A stretch of 64,000 nucleotides of DNA from Pseudomonas crudilactis (lineage in GTDB: Bacteria > Pseudomonadota > Gammaproteobacteria > Pseudomonadales > Pseudomonadaceae): positions 1 through 64,000 of the forward strand of contig NZ_WXVV01000014.1 in the NCBI RefSeq assembly GCF_013433315.1, read 5' to 3'. Of this stretch, positions 51,832-61,113 are shown piece after piece. The translations under genes and the position numbers were made by a program. The notes below the pieces were generated by a model. The model saw nothing but the letters and a program-made list of their open reading frames with translations. It was not told where the DNA came from and did no database searches. Numbering within the stretch: position 1 is the stretch's first letter; every line of letters begins with the position of its first letter.

Positions 51832-53115
51832 ATGCTCGCTGCGTCACTGATTTTCCTGCTGACCATCACCCTTGTCATCTGGCAACCCAAAGGCCTTGGC
51901 GTCGGCTGGAGTGCGACGCTTGGCGCCGTATTGGCGCTGATTTTCGGCGTCGTTCATCTCAGCGATATCCCGCTGGTATGGCAAATCATCTGGAACGCCA
52001 CCGGCACCTTTGTCGCGCTGATCATCATCAGCCTGCTGCTTGACGAAGCCGGGTTCTTCAACTGGGCCGCGCTGCACGTGGCGCGCTGGGGACGGGGCAG
52101 TGGGCGCAAGCTGTTTGCCTTTATGGTGCTGCTCGGCGCGCTGGTGTCGGCACTGTTTGCCAACGACGGCGCGGCATTGATTCTCACGCCGATCGTGATT
52201 TCGATGCTGCTGGCACTGCGCTTTTCTCCGGCGGCGACATTGGCCTTCGTCATGGGCGCAGGCTTCATCGCCGATACCGCGAGCCTGCCGCTGGTGGTGT
52301 CGAACCTGGTCAACATCGTCTCGGCGGATTTCTTTCACATCGGCTTCAACCGCTACGCGGCGGTGATGGTGCCGGTGAACTTCGTCAGCGTGGCGGCGAC
52401 GCTGGGCATGTTGCTATGGTTTTTCCGCCGTGACATTCCGGCGGCTTACGACCCCGAACAACTCGAACATCCAGAGACGGCGATCCACGACAAAGCCACG
52501 TTTTATGCCGGTTGGGCGGTGCTGGTGATCCTGCTGATCGGTTGCTTTGCGCTGGAACCATTGGGCATTCCGATCAGTGCGATTTCCGCCGTGTGCGCCG
52601 CGCTGCTGCTGGGCATCGCCGCCCGTGGCCACAAGATTTCCACGCGCAAGGTGATGAAAGAAGCGCCGTGGCAGATCGTGATTTTCTCGCTGGGCATGTA
52701 CCTGGTGGTCTATGGCCTGCGCAATGCCGGGCTGACCGGGTATCTGGCCGGTTGGCTGGATGTCTTCGCCGGTCATGGTGTGTGGGGCGCTGCGATGGGC
52801 ACCGGGGTGCTGACGGCGTTGCTGTCGTCGATCATGAATAACTTGCCGACGGTGTTGATCGGCTTGTTGTCGATCGATGCCAGTCAGGCCAGCGGAGTGG
52901 TCAAGGAGGCGATGATCTATGCCAACGTGATTGGCAGTGATCTGGGGCCGAAGATTACGCCGATTGGCAGTCTGGCCACTTTGTTGTGGCTGCATGTGCT
53001 GGAGCGCAAGGGCATTCACATTGGCTGGGGGTATTACTTCCGGGTCGGGATTGTGTTGACGGTGCCGGTGTTGTTGGTGACGTTGGCGGCATTGGCTGTG
53101 CGGCTTTCACTTTAA
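51832..53115 (+). CDS. ArsB-type arsenite/anion permease
   Basis: A 427-residue inner-membrane protein with about 11-12 transmembrane segments and the ArsB-family segments FANDGAALILTPIVISMLLAL, GFIADTASLPLVVSNLVNIVSADFF and MNNLPTVLIGLLSID. Such proteins export arsenite with protons. No arsR, arsC or arsH is nearby, so it is either a stand-alone copy or a permease for a different anion. The ATG has only a weak site, AAGG, about 10 nt upstream. Confidence 0.83.
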   Translation: MLAASLIFLLTITLVIWQPKGLGVGWSATLGAVLALIFGVVHLSDIPLVWQIIWNATGTFVALIIISLLLDEAGFFNWAALHVARWGRGSGRKLFAFMVLLGALVSALFANDGAALILTPIVISMLLALRFSPAATLAFVMGAGFIADTASLPLVVSNLVNIVSADFFHIGFNRYAAVMVPVNFVSVAATLGMLLWFFRRDIPAAYDPEQLEHPETAIHDKATFYAGWAVLVILLIGCFALEPLGIPISAISAVCAALLLGIAARGHKISTRKVMKEAPWQIVIFSLGMYLVVYGLRNAGLTGYLAGWLDVFAGHGVWGAAMGTGVLTALLSSIMNNLPTVLIGLLSIDASQASGVVKEAMIYANVIGSDLGPKITPIGSLATLLWLHVLERKGIHIGWGYYFRVGIVLTVPVLLVTLAALAVRLSL

Positions 53116-53128
53116 ACCGAGTCGCCCC

Positions 53129-53221
53129 CTTCGCGAGCAAGCTCGCTCCCACAGGGGAATGCATCTCATCTCCCTACATTTGAAATGCAGTCCAAATGTG
53201 GGAGCGAGCTTGCTCGCGAAG
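53129..53221. repeat. Inverted pair of REP arms in reversed orientation
   Basis: GCGAGCAAGCTCGCTCCCAC first, GTGGGAGCGAGCTTGCTCGC second, around about 45 bp. Same reversed layout as the element at 45798-45876. Confidence 0.88.
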
Positions 53222-53245
53222 GGGTCATATCAAACGCCAAAAATC

Positions 53246-54196
53246 TCAGGCCTGGCCGGGCACATTCGGCCAAAGGTCCGAGACCAGAAACAACCGCTCA
53301 GCCTCTTCCCATTCCCCCTGCGCATTCTCGATCAGGCGCACCATCAGCTGTGCCGGTGCCAGCGGCTCCAGGTCTTCCAGCCACATCCGTAAATGCTCCA
53401 AAGTCCACGTCTGATCCGCCGGATAATGCGCCGGCGCCAGCCAGGCGTGGCGGGGCAGGGGTTGCCAGCGTCCGGCCGGGCGTTGCGCGACAAACGCCTG
53501 CCAATCCTTTTGATGCAACCAGCTACCGCGCAAATGCTGCGGATGCGCACCGCTCGGTGACTCGGACTGCCCCGGCCACGGGTAGAGCAGATATCCGCCC
53601 AGCCACAGCTGCGCGCTGAACACCTCGATATCCAGCGCCGCGAGCACTTCGCGACTTTCCGGACGCGCCGAGATCGGCAACTGATGCTCGGCCAGGTGCG
53701 CCAGTTTACGATCGAGCCGATCATGACAACCCGGCCCCAGCCACTGCGCCGAATCACGGCCATCGCCATTCTGCGGGCCGAGGTAAAGCTTGATCGCCAG
53801 TTCGAGGTGATGCACGCCATCGCGGTCACGCAGCAACATGTCCAGTTCACCGAGGGTGTGGCCCTCGCGGCGGATAGGCAGATTGGCCGCGATCAGTTCA
53901 ATCCCCGGCGCATGCTCCACGGCAAACTGCCACAGCCGCTCGTAATACAGACCCAGGCGCCGCGTGCGCGCCTGCGACAACCAATGCAGCAGGCCATAAC
54001 TGTCGCGGTCGAGCTGGCGCAACCAGTGTTCCAGGCGTTCGGGATCGTGCACCCAATCGCTGCCGGCCAGCGGATGGCGCTCCGGCCACGGCGTGCTGGC
54101 GAGCATCGGCGGGGCGAGGATCACCCACGCCAGATCGCGCACTTCCGGGTGGCGTAATTGGTGGGGCAACTGGAGCAAGTCGGGAAATAGGATCAT
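53246..54196 (-). CDS. DUF1853 family protein
   Basis: A 316-residue soluble protein recognisable by WVILAPPML...WLRQLDRDSYGLLHWLSQARTRRLGLYYERLWQF and REGHTLGELDMLLRDRDGVHHLELAIKLYLG. The ELDML...HLELAIKLYLG part resembles PD-(D/E)XK nuclease-type motifs (D...E-x-K), so a nuclease-like fold is possible, but no function is established. Divergent from nadK across a 115-bp gap. Confidence 0.8.
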   Translation of the reverse strand: MILFPDLLQLPHQLRHPEVRDLAWVILAPPMLASTPWPERHPLAGSDWVHDPERLEHWLRQLDRDSYGLLHWLSQARTRRLGLYYERLWQFAVEHAPGIELIAANLPIRREGHTLGELDMLLRDRDGVHHLELAIKLYLGPQNGDGRDSAQWLGPGCHDRLDRKLAHLAEHQLPISARPESREVLAALDIEVFSAQLWLGGYLLYPWPGQSESPSGAHPQHLRGSWLHQKDWQAFVAQRPAGRWQPLPRHAWLAPAHYPADQTWTLEHLRMWLEDLEPLAPAQLMVRLIENAQGEWEEAERLFLVSDLWPNVPGQA

Positions 54197-54311
54197 CTTG
54201 CGAGCATAGCCGTAAACACGAGCGCACCCTTGAGGCTGAAAGGATTTTGTCTAACCGGCGCTTTCGCCCATAATCGGGTTTTTCGCGTTTTCGATTGTCC
54301 GCAGAGGTCTC

Positions 54312-55202
54312 ATGGAGCAATTTCGCAATATCGGCATCATCGGTCGCCTGGGCAGTTCCCAGGTGCTGGATACCGTCCGCCGACTGAAACGGTTTCTGCT
54401 CGATCGTCACCTGCATGTGATCCTCGAAGACACCATCGCCGAAGTCCTGCCGGGCCACGGCCTGCAAACTTCGTCGCGCAAGATGCTCGGTGAAGTCTGC
54501 GACATGGTCATCGTCGTCGGCGGTGACGGCAGCCTGCTCGGCGCCGCGCGGGCGCTGGCCAAACACAATATTCCGGTGCTGGGGATCAACCGTGGCAGCC
54601 TCGGCTTCCTCACCGATATTCGCCCGGACGAGCTGGAAGTCGAAGTCGCCAAGGTGCTCGACGGCCACTATCTGGTGGAAAACCGCTTCCTGCTGCAAGC
54701 CGAAGTGCGCCGGCATGCCGAGGCCATCGGCCAGGGCGATGCGCTCAATGACGTGGTGCTGCACCCCGGCAAATCGACGCGGATGATTGAGTTCGAGTTG
54801 TACATCGACGGCCAGTTCGTTTGCAGCCAGAAGGCCGACGGCCTGATCGTCGCGACGCCGACCGGTTCAACCGCGTACGCGCTGTCTGCCGGCGGGCCGA
54901 TCATGCATCCCAAGCTCGATGCCATTGTGATCGTGCCGATGTACCCCCATATGTTGTCGAGCAGGCCAATTGTGGTCGATGGCAACAGTGAGCTGAAAAT
55001 CGTCGTGTCGAAAAACATGCAGATTTACCCGCAAGTCTCCTGCGACGGGCAGAACCATTTCACCTGCGCGCCGGGCGACACCATCACCGTCAGCAAAAAA
55101 GCGCAGAAGCTGCGGCTGATTCATCCTCTGGATCACAACTATTACGAAGTCTGCCGCACCAAGCTCGGCTGGGGCAGCAAGCTGGGCGGTGGAGGCGACT
55201 GA
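54312..55202 (+). CDS. nadK: NAD kinase
   Basis: A 296-residue enzyme that phosphorylates NAD to NADP in the cytosol. The GGDGSLLGAAR motif, the NRGSLGFL segment and DGLIVATPTGSTAYALSAGGPI are all present. Length matches bacterial NadK. The start ATG follows GAGG by 6 nt. It heads a plus-strand operon: the metallophosphoesterase ATG overlaps its stop. Confidence 0.96.
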   Translation: MEQFRNIGIIGRLGSSQVLDTVRRLKRFLLDRHLHVILEDTIAEVLPGHGLQTSSRKMLGEVCDMVIVVGGDGSLLGAARALAKHNIPVLGINRGSLGFLTDIRPDELEVEVAKVLDGHYLVENRFLLQAEVRRHAEAIGQGDALNDVVLHPGKSTRMIEFELYIDGQFVCSQKADGLIVATPTGSTAYALSAGGPIMHPKLDAIVIVPMYPHMLSSRPIVVDGNSELKIVVSKNMQIYPQVSCDGQNHFTCAPGDTITVSKKAQKLRLIHPLDHNYYEVCRTKLGWGSKLGGGGD

Positions 55203-56173
55203 TGCTCGATCCCGCGCGCAGTTATGACCTGATTGGTGACGTGCACGGATGCGCCCTGACCCTCGAACACTTGCTTGACCGCCTCGGTTATCACAAGCAG
55301 GGCGGGGTCTGGCGGCATCCATCGCGCATGGCCGTGTTCGTCGGCGACATCATCGACCGTGGCCCACGGATTCGCGAGGCGCTGCACATCGTCCATGACA
55401 TGGTCGAGGCCGGTCAGGCCTTGTGCATCATGGGCAACCATGAATTCAACGCGCTGGGCTGGAGCACGCCGGCGCCGCCAGGTAGCGGCAAGCAGTTCGT
55501 CCGCGAACACACGCCGCGCCATGCGCGCCTGCTGCACGAGACCCTGACTCAATTCGAAGACCATCCCGGCGACTGGCACGATTTCCAGCGCTGGTTCTAC
55601 GAATTGCCGTTGTTTGTCGATGCCGGACGTTTCCGTGTCGTGCATGCCTGTTGGGATGCCGGCCTGATCGAGCCATTGCGCGCGTTGTTCCCCAATGGCT
55701 GCATCGACGAACACTTCCTGCAGGCTTCAGCTGTACCGGACAGCTTTGCCTGCACCGTGTTCGACCGCTTGCTGCGCGGCACCGACATGCGCCTGCCGGA
55801 TGGTCTGACCATGACCAGCGGCGACGGTCTGGTGCGTTCGTTCTTCCGCACCAAGTTCTGGGAAGACGATCCGAAAACCTACGGCGATATCGTTTTCCAG
55901 CCGGATGCACTGCCAGACCCGGTGGCGCAGAAGCCGCTCACGTCCAGCGAAAAAAACAACCTGCTGCGCTACGGCGTCGACGAGCCGTTGCTGTTCGTAG
56001 GCCATTACTGGCGCAGCGGCAAACCGGCGCCGATCCGCCCGAACCTCGCGTGCCTGGATTACAGCGCGGTGCTCTACGGCAAGCTGGTCGCCTATCGTCT
56101 GGATCAGGAAACCCGTCTGGATCCGCATAAATTTGTCTGGGTCGATGTCGAGCGGCCGGAGGTGCTGCAATGA
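55202..56173 (+). CDS. Calcineurin-like metallophosphoesterase
   Basis: A 323-residue phosphoesterase with the metal-binding motifs DLIGDVHGCALTLEHLL, VFVGDIIDRGP, MGNHEF and FVGHYWRSG. The substrate is unknown. Its ATG overlaps the nadK stop and its own stop overlaps the rhomboid start, so the three genes are translationally coupled. Confidence 0.88.
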   Translation: MLDPARSYDLIGDVHGCALTLEHLLDRLGYHKQGGVWRHPSRMAVFVGDIIDRGPRIREALHIVHDMVEAGQALCIMGNHEFNALGWSTPAPPGSGKQFVREHTPRHARLLHETLTQFEDHPGDWHDFQRWFYELPLFVDAGRFRVVHACWDAGLIEPLRALFPNGCIDEHFLQASAVPDSFACTVFDRLLRGTDMRLPDGLTMTSGDGLVRSFFRTKFWEDDPKTYGDIVFQPDALPDPVAQKPLTSSEKNNLLRYGVDEPLLFVGHYWRSGKPAPIRPNLACLDYSAVLYGKLVAYRLDQETRLDPHKFVWVDVERPEVLQ

Positions 56174-57039
56174 GTGCGGTAGCGGTATTGCGTCTGCCGT
56201 TGGCGGTGGACCTGAGTGGTTTCGTCAAGCTGCTGCAACGCATGCAAGTGCCACATCGCGTCAGCGAAGAGGCCGGCGAACAAGTGCTGTGGGCACCGGC
56301 GGAAATCAGCGAAGACGTGCGCTCGTTGTACGAACGCTTCCCGGCGGGTGATCCCGAGCAAACACTGGACATCCCCGTTGCGCAGACCTTCAAGCGGCCG
56401 AGCTTTGCCGAGCAACTGAAATACGCCAAGGCCACCGGGTTCATCCTGTTGTTGTGCCTGATCGTTGGCGGGCTGACGTATCTCGGTGAGAACCTGCAAA
56501 CCCTGCGCTGGCTGACCTTCCTCGATTTTCAGGTAGTCGGCGAGTACATCCATTTCACACCGCTGGCCGACAGTCTGGCGGCGGGGCAGTGGTGGCGTCT
56601 GGTCACGCCGATGCTGATCCACTTCGGCATTCTCCATCTGGCCATGAACGGCATGTGGTACTGGGAGCTGGGCCGGCGTATCGAGTCCCGCCAGGGCAGC
56701 ATCAACCTGATCGGCTTGACGCTGTTGTTCAGCCTCGTTTCCAACTACGCACAGTTTGTCTGGAGCGGCGCGACCTTGTTTGGCGGGCTGTCCGGCGTAC
56801 TTTACGGTTTGCTCGGGCATTGCTGGATCTTCCAGCTGCTGGCGCCGAACCCGGCCTATCGCCTGCCGCGTGGCGTGCTGGTGATGATGCTGGTGTGGTT
56901 GCTGGTGTGCATGTCCGGGCTGATCTCGATGATCGGTTTCGGCGAAATCGCCAACGCCGCCCACGTCGGCGGGTTACTCATCGGATGCTTCACCGGTTTG
57001 TTGGGCGGTTTGTATAACCGCCGTAAACTGGCCGCCTAA
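56170..57039 (+). CDS. Rhomboid-family intramembrane serine protease
   Basis: A 289-residue membrane protease. A cytoplasmic N-terminal domain (about 1-90) precedes six membrane helices. The catalytic dyad is S208 in GLSGVLYGLLGH and H265 in NAAHVGGLLIG; the conserved histidine and asparagine of helix 2 are in HLAMNGMWYWELGRRIE. GlpG-type enzyme; its natural substrates are not known. Confidence 0.92.
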   Translation: MSAVAVLRLPLAVDLSGFVKLLQRMQVPHRVSEEAGEQVLWAPAEISEDVRSLYERFPAGDPEQTLDIPVAQTFKRPSFAEQLKYAKATGFILLLCLIVGGLTYLGENLQTLRWLTFLDFQVVGEYIHFTPLADSLAAGQWWRLVTPMLIHFGILHLAMNGMWYWELGRRIESRQGSINLIGLTLLFSLVSNYAQFVWSGATLFGGLSGVLYGLLGHCWIFQLLAPNPAYRLPRGVLVMMLVWLLVCMSGLISMIGFGEIANAAHVGGLLIGCFTGLLGGLYNRRKLAA

Positions 57040-57072
57040 AATTTTCAGTGAATAAAGAGCACGGAGACCCTG

Positions 57073-57333
57073 ATGTCCTCTTTTAACGACATGATCAACA
57101 ACATTACCCCAGACATCTACGAGAGCCTGAAACTGGCCGTGGAAATTGGCAAGTGGTCGGACGGTGGCAAACTCACCGCCGAACAGCGCGAGCTGTCGTT
57201 GCAGGCGATGATCGCCTGGGAAATCCAGAACCTGCCTGAAGACCAGCGCACCGGTTACATGGGCCCGCAGGAATGTGCATCGAAGTCGATCGAAGTGCCG
57301 AACATCCTGTTCAAGTCGGATGCCATCCATTGA
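57073..57333 (+). CDS. DUF1315 family protein (YeaC-like)
   Basis: An 86-residue soluble protein: MINNITPDIYESLKLAVEIGKWSDGGKLTAEQRELSLQAMIAWE...YMGPQECAS, as in E. coli YeaC. Function unknown. It lies 33 bp after the rhomboid gene, and its stop overlaps the likely TTG start of the next gene. Confidence 0.88.
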   Translation: MSSFNDMINNITPDIYESLKLAVEIGKWSDGGKLTAEQRELSLQAMIAWEIQNLPEDQRTGYMGPQECASKSIEVPNILFKSDAIH

Positions 57334-58160
57334 TCGAGATTGGCCGCGGTGCAATCAGCAAAATGTCGGCGCGCCTGGACGGGCCGAACGTGCAATACGC
57401 GTTTCGTCTGGATGACGTCGAAGTGCCGGTCAACCCGTTGATCGGCAGCACGGTGCGTCTGGAATACCTGGGGGCGATCCACTGCACCCATTGCGGGCGC
57501 AAGACCAAAACCAGTTTCAGTCAGGGTTATTGCTACCCGTGCATGACCAAACTGGCACAGTGCGACCTGTGCATCATGAGCCCGGAGCGTTGCCACTATG
57601 ACGCCGGCACGTGCCGCGATCCTGCGTGGGGCGAGCAGTTCTGCATGACCGATCACGTGGTTTACCTGTCCAATTCGTCGGGCATCAAGGTTGGCATTAC
57701 TCGTGCTACGCAACTGCCGACTCGCTGGATCGATCAGGGAGCGTGTCAGGCGTTGCCGATCATGCGCGTTTCGACGCGGCAGCAGTCGGGCTTCGTCGAG
57801 GATCTGTTTCGCGGTCAGGTAGCCGACAAGACCAACTGGCGCGCGTTGCTCAAGGGCGATGCGGTTGCGGTCGATCTGGCACAAGTGCGCGATCAACTGT
57901 TCGAGAGTTGCGCTGAAGGTTTGCAAGGCCTGCAAGAGCGATTCGGCCTACAGGCGATTCAGACCATTGCCGATGTCGAACCGCTGGAAATCCGCTACCC
58001 GGTCGAGCAATACCCGGCCAAAATCGTCAGCTTCAACCTGGACAAGAACCCGATTGCCGAAGGCACGTTGTTGGGGATCAAGGGCCAGTACCTGATCTTC
58101 GATACCGGCGTGATCAATATTCGCAAGTACACGGCTTATCAGCTCGCCGTGCATCAATAA
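57330..58160 (+). CDS. DUF2797 family protein
   Basis: A 276-residue protein with a zinc-finger-like set of cysteines (CTHCGRKTKTSFSQGYCYPC, CDLCIMSPERC and a GTCRD cysteine) followed by a region resembling GIY-YIG/URI folds (VVYLSNSSGIKVGITRATQLPTRW), which is consistent with, but not proof of, nucleic-acid binding. Start is TTG at 57330, overlapping the DUF1315 stop; ATG 57363 is an alternative. Function unknown. pepN begins 10 nt after its stop. Confidence 0.85.
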   Translation: MIEIGRGAISKMSARLDGPNVQYAFRLDDVEVPVNPLIGSTVRLEYLGAIHCTHCGRKTKTSFSQGYCYPCMTKLAQCDLCIMSPERCHYDAGTCRDPAWGEQFCMTDHVVYLSNSSGIKVGITRATQLPTRWIDQGACQALPIMRVSTRQQSGFVEDLFRGQVADKTNWRALLKGDAVAVDLAQVRDQLFESCAEGLQGLQERFGLQAIQTIADVEPLEIRYPVEQYPAKIVSFNLDKNPIAEGTLLGIKGQYLIFDTGVINIRKYTAYQLAVHQ

Positions 58161-58170
58161 GGACTCCAGC

Positions 58171-60828
58171 ATGCGCACCGAACAACCGAAGATGATTTAC
58201 CTCAAGGACTATCAGGCGCCCGAGTACCTGATCGACGAAACACACCTGACCTTCGAGTTGTTCGAGGATCACAGCCTGGTGCATGCGCAACTGGTGATGC
58301 GTCGCAACCCGGCGCGTGGCCCGGGCCTGCCGCCGCTGGTGCTCGATGGCCAGCAGCTGGAGCTGCTGTCGGTGACCCTGGCCGATAAAGAGCTTGGCGC
58401 TGCTGACTATCAATTGTCCGAGAATCATCTGACCCTGCAACCGGCCAGCGAAATCTTCACGGTCGACACCAGCGTCAGGATCCACCCGGAAACCAACACC
58501 GCGCTGGAAGGCTTGTACAAGTCCGGCACGATGTTCTGCACCCAGTGCGAAGCTGAAGGTTTCCGCAAGATCACTTATTACCTCGACCGCCCGGACGTGA
58601 TGAGCAAGTTCACCACCACCGTGGTCGCCGAACAGCACAGCTACCCGGTGCTGCTTTCCAACGGCAACCCGATCGCCTCGGGCCCGGGCGAAGACGGCCG
58701 GCACTGGGCGACGTGGGAAGACCCGTTCATGAAACCGGCGTACCTGTTTGCGCTGGTGGCCGGTGACTTGTGGTGCGTCGAAGACACCTTTACCACCATG
58801 ACCGACCGCAACGTCGCGCTGCGCATTTATGTCGAGCCGGAAAACATCGACAAGTGCCAGCACGCGATGAACAGCCTGAAGAAGTCGATGCGCTGGGACG
58901 AAGAGGTTTACGGTCGCGAGTACGATCTGGACATCTTCATGATCGTCGCCGTCAACGACTTCAACATGGGCGCGATGGAGAACAAGGGCCTCAACATCTT
59001 CAACTCCAGCGCCGTGCTGGCCCGCGCCGAAACCGCTACCGATGCCGCCCACCAGCGCGTTGAAGCGATCGTTGCTCACGAATACTTCCACAACTGGTCG
59101 GGCAACCGCGTGACCTGCCGCGACTGGTTCCAGTTGTCGCTGAAGGAAGGCTTCACGGTGTTCCGTGATTCCGGCTTCTCTGCTGACATGAACTCGGCCA
59201 CGGTCAAGCGCATTCAGGACGTGGCTTATCTGCGCACCCATCAGTTCGCCGAAGATGCCGGCCCGATGGCTCACGCCGTGCGCCCGGACAGCTTCATCGA
59301 AATCTCCAACTTCTACACCCTGACCGTGTACGAAAAGGGTTCGGAAGTGGTCGGCATGATCCACACCTTGCTCGGTGCCGAAGGCTTCCGTAAGGGCAGC
59401 GATCTGTACTTTGAACGCCATGACGGCCAAGCGGTAACCTGCGACGACTTCATCAAAGCGATGGAAGACGCCAACGGCGTCGATCTGACCCAGTTCAAGC
59501 GCTGGTACAGCCAGGCCGGCACGCCGCGTCTGGCGGTGAGCGAGTCGTACGACGCCGCCGCGAAAACCTACAGCCTGACCTTCCGCCAGAGCTGCCCGGA
59601 AACCCCGGACAAAGTTGAAAAACTGCCGTTCGTGATTCCGGTCGAACTCGGCCTGCTCGACAGCCAAGGTAACGAGATTGCTCTGCGTCTGAGCGGCGAA
59701 GCATCGGCGCAAGGCACCACCCGCGTGATCTCGGTCACCGAAGCCGAGCAGACTTTCACCTTCGTTGATATCGCTGAACAGCCGCTGCCCTCGCTGCTGC
59801 GCGGCTTCTCCGCGCCGGTGAAACTGAGCTTCCCGTACAACCGCGATCAGCTGATGTTCCTGATGCAGCACGACAGCGACGGCTTCAACCGCTGGGATGC
59901 CGGTCAGCAACTGTCGGTGCAAGTGCTGCAAGAACTGATTGGCCAGCAGCAGAAGGGCGAGAGCCTGAAGCTTGATCCGCGCCTGGTCTCGGCGCTGCGT
60001 ACGGTGCTGTCGGATGAGTCGCTGGATCAGGCCATGGTCGCCGAAATGCTCTCGTTGCCGGGTGAGGCGTACCTCACTGAAATCAGCGAAGTGGCGGATG
60101 TCGACGCGATCCATATCGCCCGTGAGTTCGCTCGTCAGCAACTGGCGGAAGGTCTGTTCGAAGCGCTGTGGCTGCGTTATCAGGCCAACCGTGATCTGTC
60201 GAAGAAAACCCCGTACGTGGCCGAAGCCGAGCACTTCGCCCGTCGCGCGCTGCAGAACATTGCGCTGTCGTACCTGATGCTCAGCGGCAAGCCGGAAGTA
60301 CTCGCGGCGGCGCTGGAACAGTTCGAAACAGCCGACAATATGACCGAGCGCCTGACCGCGCTGGCGGTGTTGGTCAATTCGCCGTTCGAGGAGCAGAAAG
60401 CCTTGGCGCTGGCCAGTTTCGCCGAGCACTTCAAGGACAACCCGCTGGTGATGGATCAGTGGTTCAGCGTGCAGGCCGGGAGCACTTTGCCGGGCGGGCT
60501 GGAGCGGGTGAAAGCGTTGATGCAGCATCCGGCGTTCAACATCAAGAACCCGAACAAGGTGCGTGCGCTGGTCGGCGCGTTTGCCGGGCAGAACCTGATC
60601 AACTTCCACGCGGCGGATGGCTCGGGTTATCGCTTCCTCGCGGATCTGGTGATCGAGCTGAACGGCTTCAATCCGCAGATCGCTTCGCGCCAACTGGCGC
60701 CGCTGACGCGCTGGCGCAAATATGACGATGCGCGTCAGGCGTTGATGAAAGGCGAGCTGGAGCGGATTCGGGCGTCGGGGCAGTTGTCGAGTGACGTGTT
60801 TGAAGTGGTGAGCAAGAGTCTGGCTTGA
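58171..60828 (+). CDS. pepN: Aminopeptidase N
   Basis: An 885-residue zinc aminopeptidase, close to the E. coli length (870), that removes N-terminal residues from peptides in the cytosol. The substrate-anchoring GAMEN motif is in MGAMENKGLN, and the zinc site is HEYFHNWSGN (H303, E304, H307). The C-terminal helical region is complete. AAGGA ends 9 nt before the ATG. Downstream lie only repeats. Confidence 0.96.
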   Translation: MRTEQPKMIYLKDYQAPEYLIDETHLTFELFEDHSLVHAQLVMRRNPARGPGLPPLVLDGQQLELLSVTLADKELGAADYQLSENHLTLQPASEIFTVDTSVRIHPETNTALEGLYKSGTMFCTQCEAEGFRKITYYLDRPDVMSKFTTTVVAEQHSYPVLLSNGNPIASGPGEDGRHWATWEDPFMKPAYLFALVAGDLWCVEDTFTTMTDRNVALRIYVEPENIDKCQHAMNSLKKSMRWDEEVYGREYDLDIFMIVAVNDFNMGAMENKGLNIFNSSAVLARAETATDAAHQRVEAIVAHEYFHNWSGNRVTCRDWFQLSLKEGFTVFRDSGFSADMNSATVKRIQDVAYLRTHQFAEDAGPMAHAVRPDSFIEISNFYTLTVYEKGSEVVGMIHTLLGAEGFRKGSDLYFERHDGQAVTCDDFIKAMEDANGVDLTQFKRWYSQAGTPRLAVSESYDAAAKTYSLTFRQSCPETPDKVEKLPFVIPVELGLLDSQGNEIALRLSGEASAQGTTRVISVTEAEQTFTFVDIAEQPLPSLLRGFSAPVKLSFPYNRDQLMFLMQHDSDGFNRWDAGQQLSVQVLQELIGQQQKGESLKLDPRLVSALRTVLSDESLDQAMVAEMLSLPGEAYLTEISEVADVDAIHIAREFARQQLAEGLFEALWLRYQANRDLSKKTPYVAEAEHFARRALQNIALSYLMLSGKPEVLAAALEQFETADNMTERLTALAVLVNSPFEEQKALALASFAEHFKDNPLVMDQWFSVQAGSTLPGGLERVKALMQHPAFNIKNPNKVRALVGAFAGQNLINFHAADGSGYRFLADLVIELNGFNPQIASRQLAPLTRWRKYDDARQALMKGELERIRASGQLSSDVFEVVSKSLA

Positions 60829-60864
60829 TGGTGTGTTGGAGCCGGTGTTCCAGCTGTGGACCGG

Positions 60865-61026
60865 CCCTCACCCTAACCCTCTCCCAGTGGGAGAGGGGAC
60901 TGACCGAGGTGTCTTTGCGCTATACACCGACCTGAACGACCGAGTCGAACTCAGGTTTTGAACAACACGAAGATCGGCTCCCTCTCCCCCTCGCCCCCCC
61001 TGGGGGAGAGGGCTGGGGTGAGGGGG
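60865..61026. repeat. Interspersed composite repeat (CCCTCACCC...GGGTGAGGG family)
   Basis: Starts CCCTCACCCTAACCCTCTCC and ends GGGCTGGGGTGAGGG. The interior GACCGAGGTGTCTTTGCGCT and ACCTGAACGACCGAGTCGAA is the same core as in the copies at 6167-6343 and 9620-9970. It fills the gap between pepN and the katG terminator. Confidence 0.85.
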
Positions 61027-61066
61027 TAGGGCTTACGCATCACCATAAAACCCAAGCCGTACACAC

Positions 61067-61100
61067 AAAAAACGCCGCATTGAAACAATGCGGCGTTTTC
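61067..61100 (-). terminator. Intrinsic terminator of katG
   Basis: AACGCCGCATTG and CAATGCGGCGTT form a perfect 12-bp stem around AAA; on the minus strand it is followed by six T. It is just past the katG stop. Confidence 0.9.
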
Positions 61101-61113
61101 ATTTTCCGAAAAA

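Noticed and set aside
58114..60693. Very long open frame antisense to pepN (over 850 codons)
   Set aside because: A shadow frame produced by strong third-position G/C bias; pepN on the other strand is certain. The same applies to long antisense frames over the TonB receptor, both yejA-type genes and ldcA.
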